The notes: a model not told the origin generated them from the sequence alone. A stretch of DNA of 64,000 nt from Candidatus Colwellia aromaticivorans (GCF_003333305.1 NZ_QOLD01000073.1:84746-148745), one strand, 5' to 3'; counted from the stretch's first letter, positions 38,537-48,423 are shown. A program made the numbers and translations.

Positions 38537-40114
38537 TTATTTAGATGGCTTAGCTTCAGGGTGCTGAGTAAACCATTTTTTAAGCCATAATTCCATTTCG
38601 TCAAGTACAAATCCATCGTGAATAATACTCCCTTGTACTAGACTACCGCCCATTGCTATATAACTATTAACGGTTTCATGTCTATCAATATTAGTACCAA
38701 TTAACGATAATTTCATACTACGAGCTAAAGTAATTAACGCATTAATGATCGCTTTGTCAGCGCGATTATCTTCGTTAGTGACTAGCTGTTGACAGTCGAT
38801 TTTTACTTGATGAACCGTCATTTTTCGTAAATATCGTAACGATTCATAACTGCCTGAAAAATCATCAATGGCAATAGTAACGTCTAAAGATTTTAATTGA
38901 TCTATGGTTTTTTTCGCTCGTTGACATGCAGATAACATCACTTGCTCACTGAGCTCAATCATTAAGTATTTGCCAGCAACATTATAATTTTCCATTTGCT
39001 GTCCAATAAAATCGACTAGATCAGGTTCAAGTAAATTTTTGCTCGATAAACTAACTGAGACTCGTTGTTGAACGCCAAGTTTATTTAACGTAGATAATGT
39101 CTCAAAAGCCTGGATTATCATCTGTTTCGTTAATAGATATACTTCACCACTATGCTCAGCAAGTTCGATGAAATCGGATAACTCTAAAGGCTTTTCTTCT
39201 CCATAATACCAATGAACTTTTAATTCAAAACCAACAATACTTTGATCATTAACATTAATTTGCGGTTGTAAGTACCAATGTAGGTTTTCAGCAAGAATGT
39301 CTTGTCGCAAACGCTCCATTAACAATAATTGCTGCTCTGTGTATAAAACAGCACTATTATCAAAATATTGAATCCTTTGCTCATCCTCTTCGCCTTTTAA
39401 CAAAGCATCCGTTGCATGAGCAACTATCTCATTAACACTATTGCCGTGTTCACCACTTATAGCGATACCAAAAGCTAATTCAAAGTTTAATGAAAAGCTT
39501 TTAAAACTCATTGCTTCAGGAACCGCTTTAGCGAGTTGCTGGCATAAGTTATCAAGCACGCTCTTAGCATCATGCTTGCTCGAAGATAGATCAAATACCA
39601 CTAAAAAGTCTAAACCGTGTAATCGAGCTAATCTTACCGCCTCAGGGGTTTGATCAAAACTAAGTAAGCTTTGATTATTAGCGACACTTTTCTTTAAGCA
39701 AAAAGCTAATTGCAACAATAATATGTCTGAATTATGGTGACCTAAAACAGTATTCACTTGCTGAAAATTAATCGGTTTAAAAACAACCGCGGCCATACTT
39801 GCCTTTTTCGTCGTTTTCAGAGCCTGTTCAAACTGTTTCAGTGCATGTTGAGCTGTCGGTAGGTTGGTCGCTAAATCGTGAGTATAATTAAATAGTTCTT
39901 CTTTGGTTATCTGATGTTCTGCAGTTAACGGTAACGTTTCACGAGTAAAACGGCGAAATAATTGCCAACAAAAAAACAGTATTATCGGTAGACTTACGCC
40001 CAATAAAAAAGTGGTGATAGTATCAGAAGAATACAGAGATTCTTGGTCTGCATAAGCAGTACATGAAAGCAGTAGTGATAACATAAACAAAGAAAATGAA
40101 CGCACACTTACCAT
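38537..40114 (-). CDS. Degenerate GGDEF-EAL protein with one membrane segment
   Basis: A 525-aa protein with an N-terminal signal (1-22), one membrane segment (about 30-48), a GGDEF-like domain (about 75-245) and an EAL-like domain (about 265-515). The GGDEF signature is lost (LHGLDFLVVF in its place), so no cyclase activity is expected. The EAL signature reads FELKVHW, keeping the first Glu. Downstream IELSEQ, IDDFSG and VKIDCQ are near normal, so phosphodiesterase activity or c-di-GMP binding remains possible. It is convergent with gntR and forms a single transcription unit. Confidence 0.85.
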   Translation of the reverse strand: MVSVRSFSLFMLSLLLSCTAYADQESLYSSDTITTFLLGVSLPIILFFCWQLFRRFTRETLPLTAEHQITKEELFNYTHDLATNLPTAQHALKQFEQALKTTKKASMAAVVFKPINFQQVNTVLGHHNSDILLLQLAFCLKKSVANNQSLLSFDQTPEAVRLARLHGLDFLVVFDLSSSKHDAKSVLDNLCQQLAKAVPEAMSFKSFSLNFELAFGIAISGEHGNSVNEIVAHATDALLKGEEDEQRIQYFDNSAVLYTEQQLLLMERLRQDILAENLHWYLQPQINVNDQSIVGFELKVHWYYGEEKPLELSDFIELAEHSGEVYLLTKQMIIQAFETLSTLNKLGVQQRVSVSLSSKNLLEPDLVDFIGQQMENYNVAGKYLMIELSEQVMLSACQRAKKTIDQLKSLDVTIAIDDFSGSYESLRYLRKMTVHQVKIDCQQLVTNEDNRADKAIINALITLARSMKLSLIGTNIDRHETVNSYIAMGGSLVQGSIIHDGFVLDEMELWLKKWFTQHPEAKPSK

Positions 40115-40332
40115 CCTAATTTTAACTATGAAAGCCGCAAACCTAAAAATTACAGCTGAAAAAAGCCTTGATATTATTCCATACTAAACCAATATAATTA
40201 TTTGCGGAGCTAAAACATTATAGAAATGACAAATATAGGTGCAGATGAGTAAGTACCTACTTCCTACTTATACTTATAATGGAAATTTGGGCATGCTAGC
40301 TCTGACTTAATAATCATATTACCCACCATATC

Positions 40333-41940
40333 CTATAACTTAAATCTTGCCAATTGGTTATTTAAATCTTTTGATAGCGTTAATAAATGTTCACTTATTT
40401 CTTTACCACGAATAGCATCTTCACTCGACTTTTCAGCCACATTACTAATATTAACCACATTAACATTAATCTCGTCTGCAGCTAAATTTTGCTGTCTAGC
40501 CGCATCTGAAATTTGACAGTTTAGCTCATCAAGTTCTTTTATTTCCTGAGAAATATTAACTAAAAGGTTTGCAACATTAGTAACATCTTCCGCTTTTTCG
40601 TTCGCTTGCTGGCTAACATCATTCATTGAATTAACCGCGCCTTTCGCATCTTTTTGTAAAGCGCCAATAGTTGACTGTATTTGATCGATAGATTCTCGCG
40701 TTCTAGTGGCGAGTGAACGCACTTCATCGGCAACAACAGCAAAGCCTCTGCCTTGTTCCCCCGCCCGAGCAGCTTCTATAGCCGCATTTAATGCTAATAA
40801 ATTAGTTTGCTCCGCAATCGCTGTTATCACTTCTAAAACACTACTGACTTCATTAGTTTTATTACTCAACTCAGTAATCATATTAGTATTATCAATGACT
40901 TTATCTCGCAATTCATCGATGCCATCTCGGGCTTGTTCAACTAAGGTTAAGCCCTTTGATGCTCTTTCATTAGCGGATACAGATTTATCTGCCGCACTTT
41001 GGGTATTTTGTTGTACTTCATTCGCAGAAGCATCAAGTTCATTGATAGCGGCAGCAACTGAATCAGTGCCATTTTTTTGTTCTAACACCGCAGATCGGGT
41101 TAATGATGATATTTCATCAACACTTTGAGCTGATAGAGTCAATTTATTCGTTACTTCAGAGATTGATAAAAAACTTTCTCTAAAGGTTGCCATCATGCCA
41201 TTTAAGGCTGAACTTACAGCGCCAAGTTCATCATCATATTTAACTTTGATTTTGGTATTCAAATCAAGGTTTTCTTCAACGCTTTTAATGGTATTTAGCA
41301 ATGTTTTTAAGCGAACGAAAACCACTTTTTTTAAGGTGTAGCTTAATAAGCCAAAACTAATAAGGGTAATTATAAGTTGTAAAATAGTCGCATGAGTAAT
41401 CGAATCGGCAATATCTTGGTCAACTGAAGACAGATCATAGGTAATTTTTACCGCACCTAAAATCTCATTATTATTTACTTGGTGACAGGTCAAACAGTTA
41501 GTGCCCCGGTAATCATCACTGGCTACAATGGGCATAATGAAACTCATCATACGCTTGCCGTCTTGCTTAAACTCTTTAAACGCTTTTGTGCCTGCTAACC
41601 CTTCTTTCTCAAAGAGCGATTTAGCACTTTGATCGGCATAACCTTCTCCAAATACTTTAGTTAACGCCGGAGCCCTCAAAATACGCGCTTCTACAATGTC
41701 ATCTTGACTAATAATTTTATTTTGAATCATTTGTCTATTACCAATAGTTCCCGTTAACATCATGGTATTGACTGAATCAAAATAATTTAATGCCAAGCTT
41801 TCTAAATTACGCTCAACAAAATGTTCTGCTAATTCTTTTTCATCATCGTAGAAAAAAAATATCGTGGTACTTAAAAATAATAAGCCGATTAAAACCAAAG
41901 CCGCATTAATTTTTGTCGCTAAAGACATTTGTTGAAACAT
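40333..41940 (-). CDS. Methyl-accepting chemotaxis protein with a periplasmic c-type haem motif
   Basis: A 535-aa chemoreceptor. The start at ATG 41940 is preferred over an earlier one because GGAAAA lies a short distance before it. TM1 is at about 11-31. A periplasmic sensor domain (about 32-183) contains the haem c motif CLTCH at residues 149-153. TM2 is at 184-203, then HAMP, then the long signalling coiled coil with [20 protein letters not shown] at the hairpin. A covalently bound haem suggests sensing of redox state or a diatomic gas. No che genes are nearby. Confidence 0.88.
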   Translation of the reverse strand: MFQQMSLATKINAALVLIGLLFLSTTIFFFYDDEKELAEHFVERNLESLALNYFDSVNTMMLTGTIGNRQMIQNKIISQDDIVEARILRAPALTKVFGEGYADQSAKSLFEKEGLAGTKAFKEFKQDGKRMMSFIMPIVASDDYRGTNCLTCHQVNNNEILGAVKITYDLSSVDQDIADSITHATILQLIITLISFGLLSYTLKKVVFVRLKTLLNTIKSVEENLDLNTKIKVKYDDELGAVSSALNGMMATFRESFLSISEVTNKLTLSAQSVDEISSLTRSAVLEQKNGTDSVAAAINELDASANEVQQNTQSAADKSVSANERASKGLTLVEQARDGIDELRDKVIDNTNMITELSNKTNEVSSVLEVITAIAEQTNLLALNAAIEAARAGEQGRGFAVVADEVRSLATRTRESIDQIQSTIGALQKDAKGAVNSMNDVSQQANEKAEDVTNVANLLVNISQEIKELDELNCQISDAARQQNLAADEINVNVVNISNVAEKSSEDAIRGKEISEHLLTLSKDLNNQLARFKL

Positions 41941-42129
41941 AAAATTTTCCAGTGAAAAATATAAATAAAAGAGCACTATACCTACATGATATAATGCTCT
42001 ATCGACAAATAAATATAAAGCTTAAGGTTTATTGATTTAACTCATAGAAAAACTATTGCTCAAACAGCATCTTGGGAAATACAGAAGCGTAATAGTATGG
42101 TGTGAAGAAGTAAAATAAGTAGAGAGTAA

Positions 42130-42777
42130 TTAGTTTTGATAACCCCAACGCGGCATGATTTCTTGCGCTATGCCAAGGTGATCTAATACTCGGCCGACCA
42201 TAAAATCAATCAAATCATTTATAGATTGTGGTTGATGGTAAAAGCCCGGCGCTGCAGGCATTATCGTTACCCCTTGTTGTGATAAACTCAGCATATTAGT
42301 GAGGTGAATCGTTGATAAAGGTGTTTCTCGTACCATTAAAATTAACTGACCACGCTCTTTAATAACCACATCAGCTGCCCGTTCAATTAAGTTATCACTC
42401 ATCCCTTGGCTAATAGCAGCTAACGTGCCTGTTGAGCAAGGGCATACCACCATTTCCTTAGGCGCAGCCGAGCCAGAAGCGACTGGCGAGAACCATTGTT
42501 CTTTACCAAAAACAATGATTTGTTCAGCCTTTGCTTGGTATTTCTCAATGAGTATTGCACTGGCAGCATCAGGCGAGGCAGGTAATTTAAAATCAAGCTC
42601 GGTATCAAGTACTATTCTGCCAGCACTTGAGCATAATAAATATACTTGGTAATTAGCCGCAAGTAAGCATTCTAACAAACGTAAAGCATAAGCAGAGCCT
42701 GAAGCGCCAGTAATGGCTAAAGTTATCTTTTTATCAAATTGTTTAGCATTAAATTTAACCGTGTTGAGTGCTGCCAA
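42130..42777 (-). CDS. ubiX: Flavin prenyltransferase UbiX
   Basis: UbiX prenylates FMN to make the cofactor of the decarboxylase UbiD in ubiquinone synthesis. The 215-aa protein has the FMN-binding [15 protein letters not shown] segment near residue 20 and the conserved [14 protein letters not shown] and [19 protein letters not shown] segments, as in the family. The N-terminus is slightly extended relative to E. coli UbiX. It ends a minus-strand pair with mpl, 21 bases upstream, an arrangement common in gammaproteobacteria. Confidence 0.96.
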   Translation of the reverse strand: MAALNTVKFNAKQFDKKITLAITGASGSAYALRLLECLLAANYQVYLLCSSAGRIVLDTELDFKLPASPDAASAILIEKYQAKAEQIIVFGKEQWFSPVASGSAAPKEMVVCPCSTGTLAAISQGMSDNLIERAADVVIKERGQLILMVRETPLSTIHLTNMLSLSQQGVTIMPAAPGFYHQPQSINDLIDFMVGRVLDHLGIAQEIMPRWGYQN

Positions 42778-42798
42778 AAGCCTATTCCCTATTTAGAA

Positions 42799-44193
42799 TT
42801 AATTATTATTAATTGCAGTTAATATTTTTTCATGAATATTATCAAAACTGCCATTACTCATCACCACAATAGTATCGCCCATTTGACTTTCCTCAACAAT
42901 TTTAACCACTAAGTCATCAATGTTTTTTTCCACAAAACATGGCGGTTGACAAGTATCAATTAAATCACTAACTGACCATTTTATTTTCTCATCTTGAAAA
43001 ATAAACACTTGATCCGCTTGTGCTAAAGATAAGGGTAAAGCCGCTTTATGCACGCCAGATTTCATGGTATTTGAGCGCGGTTCAAGTACCGCCAATACCC
43101 GTCCTTTTTGAGCGCTTGTACAATTTATATTATCCACTTTTGCCCGCACGCCCGCTAAGGTTTTAGCAATAGCCGTAGGGTGGTGGGCAAAATCATCATA
43201 AACACTGATATCATTCACTACACCACGTAGCTCAAATCTACGTTTACTATTGACAAATAGAGCCAAGGCTTCAATAGCGATATGGCTTGGTACACCAGCA
43301 TGACGTGCGGCAGCAATCGCCATCAATGCATTTTCAATATTAAAATCACCAATAAGCGGCCACTTCACTAGCCCCTGCTCTTCGCCTTTAAACGTTACGA
43401 TGAACTCACTGCCATCAGCAATCAGTTTTTTCGCTTGCCAACCATTAGCACATGCACTGTGCTCTATAGTTGTCCAGCAGCCCATAGCTAAAGTATCATT
43501 AATCGCCATTTCATTTTTCGGAGACAAAACCAAGCCATTACTGGGAACCATACGAATTAAATGATGAAATTGTCGTTGAATATCTGATAAGTCATTAAAA
43601 ATATCGCCATGATCAAACTCTAAATTATTAATCACTAACGTTCTTGGACGATAATGTACAAACTTAGAGCGTTTATCAAAAAAAGCGGTATCGTATTCAT
43701 CCGCTTCAATAACAAAAAAGGGAGCGTTACCTAGTCGCGCAGAACATGAAAAATTTTGAGGTATGCCGCCAATAAGAAAACCTGGTGATAAATGTGCGTA
43801 TTCTAAAATCCAAGTTAGCATGCTACTGGTAGTGGTTTTACCATGAGTACCTGATACCGCTAATACCCATTTATCTTTGAGTACATTTTCTAATAACCAT
43901 TGCGGGCCAGAAATATAAGGAATATTACGATCAAGCATATACTCTACCATGACATTGCCACGAGACATGGCATTGCCAACAATAACTAAATCGGGTTCAT
44001 CATTAAAATGTTTGGTTTTATAGCCTTGCTTTAATTCAATGCCTAACTCTTCTAGTTGTGTACTCATGGGAGGATAAACATGTGCATCGCAGCCGGTAAC
44101 ACGAAAACCAAGCTCTTTGGCTATCGCGGCAATACCGCCCATAAAAGTACCGCAAATACCAAGGATATGAAGATGTTGAATTTTATTTGTCAT
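42799..44193 (-). CDS. mpl: UDP-N-acetylmuramate:L-alanyl-gamma-D-glutamyl-meso-diaminopimelate ligase Mpl
   Basis: Mpl recycles murein tripeptide by ligating it to UDP-MurNAc. The 464-aa protein belongs to the Mur ligase family. GICGTFMGGIAAIAKELG forms the N-terminal nucleotide-sugar fold, and SGTHGKTTTSSML is the ATP P-loop. NNLEFDHGDIF and the C-terminal YDDFAHHPTAIAKTL complete the Mpl-type pattern. The length is near E. coli Mpl (457 aa). It is followed by ubiX; upstream lies element copy B. Confidence 0.96.
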   Translation of the reverse strand: MTNKIQHLHILGICGTFMGGIAAIAKELGFRVTGCDAHVYPPMSTQLEELGIELKQGYKTKHFNDEPDLVIVGNAMSRGNVMVEYMLDRNIPYISGPQWLLENVLKDKWVLAVSGTHGKTTTSSMLTWILEYAHLSPGFLIGGIPQNFSCSARLGNAPFFVIEADEYDTAFFDKRSKFVHYRPRTLVINNLEFDHGDIFNDLSDIQRQFHHLIRMVPSNGLVLSPKNEMAINDTLAMGCWTTIEHSACANGWQAKKLIADGSEFIVTFKGEEQGLVKWPLIGDFNIENALMAIAAARHAGVPSHIAIEALALFVNSKRRFELRGVVNDISVYDDFAHHPTAIAKTLAGVRAKVDNINCTSAQKGRVLAVLEPRSNTMKSGVHKAALPLSLAQADQVFIFQDEKIKWSVSDLIDTCQPPCFVEKNIDDLVVKIVEESQMGDTIVVMSNGSFDNIHEKILTAINNN

Positions 44194-44249
44194 GGTGTAT
44201 AAAAAAATCAGCTAAAATAGGATGAAACATTATGACACTTAATATACAT

Positions 44250-44417
44250 TATACCCGTGACCTTTCAAAGTGCAGGTTGCAGTGGGAGAAAAAACGATTT
44301 AGACAAGGCTTTGATTGCGGAGCATCGTTGTTCCATGGTCAAAATCAATAACGCAGTATGAATCGTTTTTAGCCCCATCGTAGAAGAGCTTGAGCATTTT
44401 GAATGATTACGGGTATA
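44250..44417. mobile_element. MITE-like inverted-repeat element, copy B (168 bp)
   Basis: It begins TATACCCGTGACCTTTCAAA and ends TTGAATGATTACGGGTATA. In reverse it matches copy A along its length but lacks about 95 internal bases, with the shared core AATCAAAGCCTTGTCTAAA retained. It lies between mpl and the MOSC-ferredoxin gene, 35 bases before that gene's preferred ATG. An open frame runs out of its right end into that gene. Confidence 0.85.
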
Positions 44418-44452
44418 TCCCCTCAGGACAAGTAAAAACTATTAAACAAAAT

Positions 44453-45637
44453 ATGCCAACAGTAACCGTTAGTAATCTTTATATTTACCCCATTAAATCA
44501 ACGATGGGTATCAGTTTGCCTCATGCAAATATTGATGAATTAGGCTTAGCCTTCGATCGACGCTTTGTTATTAGTGATAACTCAGGGCAATTTATCACCG
44601 CTCGTACGGAGCCAACACTCTGCTTGGTTACCACGGAACTTACCGAGCAAGGAATAAAGTTGTCTGCCCCAAATATGCCAACGCTATCGCTAGAATATGA
44701 AAATTTTAGCAGTCAATACCAAAATGTAAGGGTATGGGACGATGAAATAGCTGGGCAATTTTGTTCGACAAAAGCCAACTCCTGGATTAGTGAGTACTTA
44801 CAACGAGCCTGTCAATTATTATATTTTGGCGAAGCATCATCTCGGATGAAAAAAACGAATACTGACGATGCACGAAAACTCGCTTTTGCTGATGGTTATC
44901 CACTGCTATTAATTTCTCAAGCGTCATTAGATGATCTCAATCAACGACTATTCGCTAATAATCAAAAAAAAGTTTCAATGGCACAGTTCCGTCCCAATAT
45001 TGTTGTTGATAACTGCTTGCCATTTGCCGAAGACGGTTGGCAATACATTCGCATTGGTGATATTGAATTTAAAGTGAGCAAACCTTGCGAGCGCTGTATA
45101 TTTACAACGGTGAATCCTGAAGATGGGATAAAAGATGCTCAACAGCAACCGCTAAGCACACTGAAAACGTATCGACAAACCAGCAATGGCGAAGTGTTAT
45201 TCGGTCAAAATTTAATACCATTAACCAGTGGTCGCATAAAACAAGGTGATAAACTTACTATTAACAAGTCACAGCAACCTCCTAGTTTTAATCAACCTAA
45301 CTCAACGGCAGTAACCGACACAGTGAATAAAAAGAAAAAAGTTACCATACAATTTGCAACTTGGAATAAAACCCAACCTGCAGATAACCAAAAAACCTTG
45401 TTAGAGCATGGAGAGGAAGCAGGATTAATTATCCCTTCTTCTTGTCGAGGGGGTATGTGTGGTCGCTGTAAGGCTAAATTAATTAGTGGCGAAGTCACTC
45501 AATTAGCTGATGAGGGTTTATCAGCAGAAGAAAAACAACAAGGCTATATTTTATGTTGTTCTAGTCTTGCGCAAAGTGATGTAGTGATTAAACATATACT
45601 CATGTCACCTCGAAATGCTCGTTTCAGCGAGAATTAA
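44453..45637 (+). CDS. MOSC-domain protein with C-terminal 2Fe-2S ferredoxin (YcbX-like), 3' end inside an element
   Basis: A molybdenum-cofactor-dependent reductase of the YcbX type, which in E. coli detoxifies N-hydroxylated bases. The MOSC N-terminal barrel opens TVSNLYIYPIKSTMGISL. The MOSC domain contains KPCERCIFTTV with the probable Mo-ligand Cys. The C-terminal plant-type ferredoxin has SSCRGGMCGRCK and a final Cys in YILCCSS. ATG 44453 gives the family N-terminus; the frame is open back to 44390 only because it reads out of element B. The last 13 codons and the stop lie in element C, so the native tail has been replaced. Confidence 0.88.
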   Translation: MPTVTVSNLYIYPIKSTMGISLPHANIDELGLAFDRRFVISDNSGQFITARTEPTLCLVTTELTEQGIKLSAPNMPTLSLEYENFSSQYQNVRVWDDEIAGQFCSTKANSWISEYLQRACQLLYFGEASSRMKKTNTDDARKLAFADGYPLLLISQASLDDLNQRLFANNQKKVSMAQFRPNIVVDNCLPFAEDGWQYIRIGDIEFKVSKPCERCIFTTVNPEDGIKDAQQQPLSTLKTYRQTSNGEVLFGQNLIPLTSGRIKQGDKLTINKSQQPPSFNQPNSTAVTDTVNKKKKVTIQFATWNKTQPADNQKTLLEHGEEAGLIIPSSCRGGMCGRCKAKLISGEVTQLADEGLSAEEKQQGYILCCSSLAQSDVVIKHILMSPRNARFSEN

Positions 45638-45906
45638 AAGGCTTAGAGGCAAGGCATTGATTAAAGATAATGGTTGTTCAGGACAATATGCTCCCGCATT
45701 GTCCATATAAGCTACATCCATGTAGCGCCATTGTCGAAATCAATAACACAGCATATAAGCCTTTAAAACTCGCCCTGCGGGGGCTTCTGAATAAATCATG
45801 CTCGTCGTTGCATCTGTTTTTAAGGGAACAATTAATAAAAAGATGCGCCTTGATCATGAATTACTCAGTAGCCCTGAAACAGACATTTTGAAGTATCATG
45901 AGTATA
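45595..45906. mobile_element. MITE-like inverted-repeat element, copy C (312 bp), overlapping the MOSC gene 3' end
   Basis: Its left end, TATACTCATGTCACCTCGAA, lies inside the MOSC-ferredoxin gene. Its right end reads, in reverse complement, TATACTCATGATACTTCAAA. In reverse it matches the 60.6-kb copy over most of its length (CAAGGCGCATCTTTTTATTA, GATTTCGACAATGG). It carries a 49-base extra segment at 45680-45728 with two hairpins. No transposase is present. Confidence 0.82.
45680..45728. repeat. 49-base double-hairpin insert nested in element copy C
   Basis: Relative to the 60.6-kb copy, 49 bases interrupt GGTTGTTC / CATTGTCG. The insert contains GGACAAT...ATTGTCC (45681-45704) and GCTACAT-CC-ATGTAGC (45711-45726), two perfect 7-bp stems in tandem. 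Confidence 0.65.
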
Positions 45907-45917
45907 GATAACTGACA

Positions 45918-47042
45918 CTAAAATCGATAGCCAACACTAAGCACCAAACGATAATCATTTGATTCTGGTGCTTCTTGCACAATAACGGCAACAGGTTTTG
46001 CAATTCGATCGAAGTAAAAGAGTAGATCAATATCTAAATCTTTAATAAACTCCAATTCAAAGCCTGATTTAAAATGATGATTTCGCGCTCCAGACTCCTC
46101 ACTAACAAACTGCATTTGATAATCTAAGATATAGTCTATTTTACTCGAGATTTGATATTCAAACAAAGTACTAAAACTTAGCGCTGCACTGTCATCCGAC
46201 TCATTAGCCGCTGCAGAATGGTACAGAGTACTTTGATAACTAGGTCCAACGGTAAAGTCCCATTCAATACGCTTAGTGTTTACAATATGGTAACCTAAGC
46301 TAGTACCAACGCTATGTCGAACTTTTATATTTTGCTGAAGATCACTGTAATTTTCATATTCAAGAACTCGAAAGAATATCTCCGCATTAAAAAACCAATC
46401 TAAATAAGTATTAAAACGTCGTGTATTTACCGATACATTGGTTACATCATCGTTAGATGCTTCACTATAGTTAAAAGTAAAATCAGCCCTAAGACGAGTG
46501 AAAGGCGTGCGGCGCTGTGCTTGAGCGGTCACCAAATAGTCAAGTTGATTGGAGTTACCCTTGTTGAGATCAACACCTACACTCACTTTAGCATCCCAAA
46601 GCTCTTTTCTTGTATCTGCAGCAGAAGTGATCGAAAGTAAGTCAGCTAAAGGAAAGTGTTGCTCCGTCCCTCCACTTATTAAAGTAAGGTGACCTTCTTT
46701 AACAATAAGAAACCCTTGCACAATCTGGCCATCAGCCAAGCGGATTTGTTGATCAAAACGACTACGTAGTTCGCTGATATCTTCCCAATCGAAAAACCTA
46801 ACACCAAACTCATCGCTATCAAATTCAAGTTCATCATCATACATAGAGATAATGTCACCTTTGAGCCACTCATCAGAGGTTAGTTTCAACCAATCAAACG
46901 ATTGACTAAAAACAGGTGTGGGTTTCTGCCAAGTAACAACACTCATGTCGTTTGATTGCGCATAAATATCACGACTCAAACCCAGAGCGATAAAAAATAA
47001 AGAAAATAAAAGCCTAATCATAAAACTAAAAAACGACACCAT
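45918..47042 (-). CDS. DUF481 outer-membrane protein (YdiY-like), paralogue 1
   Basis: A 374-aa secreted protein with a signal peptide (ending near IYAQS). An N-terminal roughly 110-residue domain contains EWLKGDIISMYDDELEFDSDE. A C-terminal DUF481 beta-barrel (about 145-374) ends in an aromatic strand, LVLSVGYRF. The function is unknown; E. coli YdiY is a poorly characterised acid-inducible barrel. The neighbouring upstream gene encodes a clear paralogue with the same layout. An in-frame Met at residue 8 is an alternative start. Confidence 0.82.
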   Translation of the reverse strand: MVSFFSFMIRLLFSLFFIALGLSRDIYAQSNDMSVVTWQKPTPVFSQSFDWLKLTSDEWLKGDIISMYDDELEFDSDEFGVRFFDWEDISELRSRFDQQIRLADGQIVQGFLIVKEGHLTLISGGTEQHFPLADLLSITSAADTRKELWDAKVSVGVDLNKGNSNQLDYLVTAQAQRRTPFTRLRADFTFNYSEASNDDVTNVSVNTRRFNTYLDWFFNAEIFFRVLEYENYSDLQQNIKVRHSVGTSLGYHIVNTKRIEWDFTVGPSYQSTLYHSAAANESDDSAALSFSTLFEYQISSKIDYILDYQMQFVSEESGARNHHFKSGFELEFIKDLDIDLLFYFDRIAKPVAVIVQEAPESNDYRLVLSVGYRF

Positions 47043-47054
47043 TAAAAACTAAAA

Positions 47055-47083
47055 TAAAAAAAGAGCGCTAACCGGTAGCACTC
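47055..47083 (-). terminator. Terminator between the two DUF481 genes
   Basis: On the minus strand, GAGTGCTA and TAGCGCTC pair across CCGGT and are followed by seven T residues. It lies 45 bases past the stop of the upstream DUF481 gene, so the tandem pair may be transcribed separately or attenuated here. Confidence 0.7.
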
Positions 47084-47127
47084 TGTTACTAAGACTCTTA
47101 TTTATTAAAAAACCTCACTACTGAGAG

Positions 47128-48234
47128 TTAAAAATCATATCCTAAACTAACCACAAAACGATAATCATTTTTTTCGGGAATATTACCAAACTCATCTGCG
47201 TGAGGGCTTTCAGTACGATCAAGGTATAAGGTTATATCAAGATCAAAATCACTAGCTAACTCTATTTCTATACCTGTTTCAAAATGATGTAAATATTCAC
47301 CCGACTCATCACTAACAAATTGAACATTATATGAGGCATCAAAGTCAATTTCACCGGTAATTTCATAGGTAAAATCGGTACCCAAAGATAAACCCGGTGA
47401 TGATTCACTACTCTCTTTGTCTATAGCTACATTGTTAAACTTTGTTTTTTGATAACTTGGACCGGCATTAACATCCCAAGAAGTACGACTATTATCAATG
47501 AGATGGTAACCAAGACCAATACCGTAGCTTAACCGATAATCAACATTGAGAAATTCATCACTGAAGTACTCAAAATCCGTGGCTCGTAAAAATACTCTTT
47601 GACTAAAGAACCAATCATAAGTAGATGTTAACCTAGCGCTATCAGCAGTAACAGATTCTATCTTAGTATCTTGGTCTTCATAACGACTATAGTTTGCCGT
47701 GTAATCTACTTTTAAACGACTACTTGAACTTCTTCGCTGAACTCCAGCTGTTAGGTTATAGTCAAACTGTACCGTATTACCTCGACGAAAATTAGCGCCT
47801 AATTTAATATAGCCATCCCATAAATCAAGTTCATTTTTTGCTGAAGATGCTATTGAAATTAATTCTGACATTTTATAGTTAGTTGCCTGACCATTTTGTA
47901 CTAACGTTAATTTACCATCCTTTACCACTAAATAACCTTCAGCAATAGTGCCATCAATCATACGGATACTAAGTATACTTTTACTTCTTAACTCGGCAAC
48001 ATCTTCCCAATCAATAGTTTGCATATCAAGCTCATCGCTATCAAATTCAAGCTCTTCGTCGTACATTGAAACAAAGTCACCTTTTAACCATTCATCAGAA
48101 GCAAGCTTTAGCCAATCAAAATCCTGCTTAAATTGAACATTCGGTTTCTGCCAATCGGCTACATTCTCAGTGGCAACGGCAGTAAAAGAGGATAAGAATA
48201 AACAACAAAATACCTTTAATAAATTAATTTTCAT
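47128..48234 (-). CDS. DUF481 outer-membrane protein (YdiY-like), paralogue 2
   Basis: A 368-aa protein with signal peptide (about 1-21). The same N-terminal domain is present (EWLKGDFVSMYDEELEFDSDE), as is the C-terminal DUF481 barrel ending FVVSLGYDF. It is colinear with the downstream protein, from DWLKL...DEWLKGD to the final strand, so the pair arose by tandem duplication. The repeated acidic EELEFDSDE block suggests calcium or other cation binding; this is an inference. It is divergent from the nitrate transporter gene. Confidence 0.82.
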   Translation of the reverse strand: MKINLLKVFCCLFLSSFTAVATENVADWQKPNVQFKQDFDWLKLASDEWLKGDFVSMYDEELEFDSDELDMQTIDWEDVAELRSKSILSIRMIDGTIAEGYLVVKDGKLTLVQNGQATNYKMSELISIASSAKNELDLWDGYIKLGANFRRGNTVQFDYNLTAGVQRRSSSSRLKVDYTANYSRYEDQDTKIESVTADSARLTSTYDWFFSQRVFLRATDFEYFSDEFLNVDYRLSYGIGLGYHLIDNSRTSWDVNAGPSYQKTKFNNVAIDKESSESSPGLSLGTDFTYEITGEIDFDASYNVQFVSDESGEYLHHFETGIEIELASDFDLDITLYLDRTESPHADEFGNIPEKNDYRFVVSLGYDF

Positions 48235-48315
48235 GTGCGAACTATTTTCTTTATTGTAGTCTTGATAAGTAAGCTAGCCCTAGTATACCAGTAAGAAAGT
48301 AGAAGCAACAACTAC

Positions 48316-48332
48316 TGCACTCCATCTGTGCA
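48316..48332. promoter_or_regulatory. NtrC-type site upstream of narK
   Basis: TGCACT-CCATC-TGTGCA is a perfect palindrome with the 6-5-6 layout and near-consensus halves (TGCACC-N5-GGTGCA). It lies 92 bases upstream of the sigma-54-type promoter. Confidence 0.65.
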
Positions 48333-48423
48333 TATAGATAAGTACAGTGCAAAAAAAACAGCCCACCTTAAACGTGACAACCTCAAGCAATTGATAATAA
48401 AGAATATATAAAGAAAGTGCGGC

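Noticed and set aside
44390..44452. N-terminal extension of the MOSC-ferredoxin protein
   Set aside because: These codons are read out of element B, begin with TTG without a ribosome binding site, and precede the normal family start at 44453.
45670..45891. 73-codon frame inside element copy C
   Set aside because: It follows the palindromic element sequence, including the hairpin insert, and is not transposase-like.
48341..48358. Possible leader terminator (NasR/NasT-type antitermination) before narK
   Set aside because: The stem is followed by an A run rather than T on the coding strand, and it lies upstream of the sigma-54 promoter, so it would not be in the transcript.
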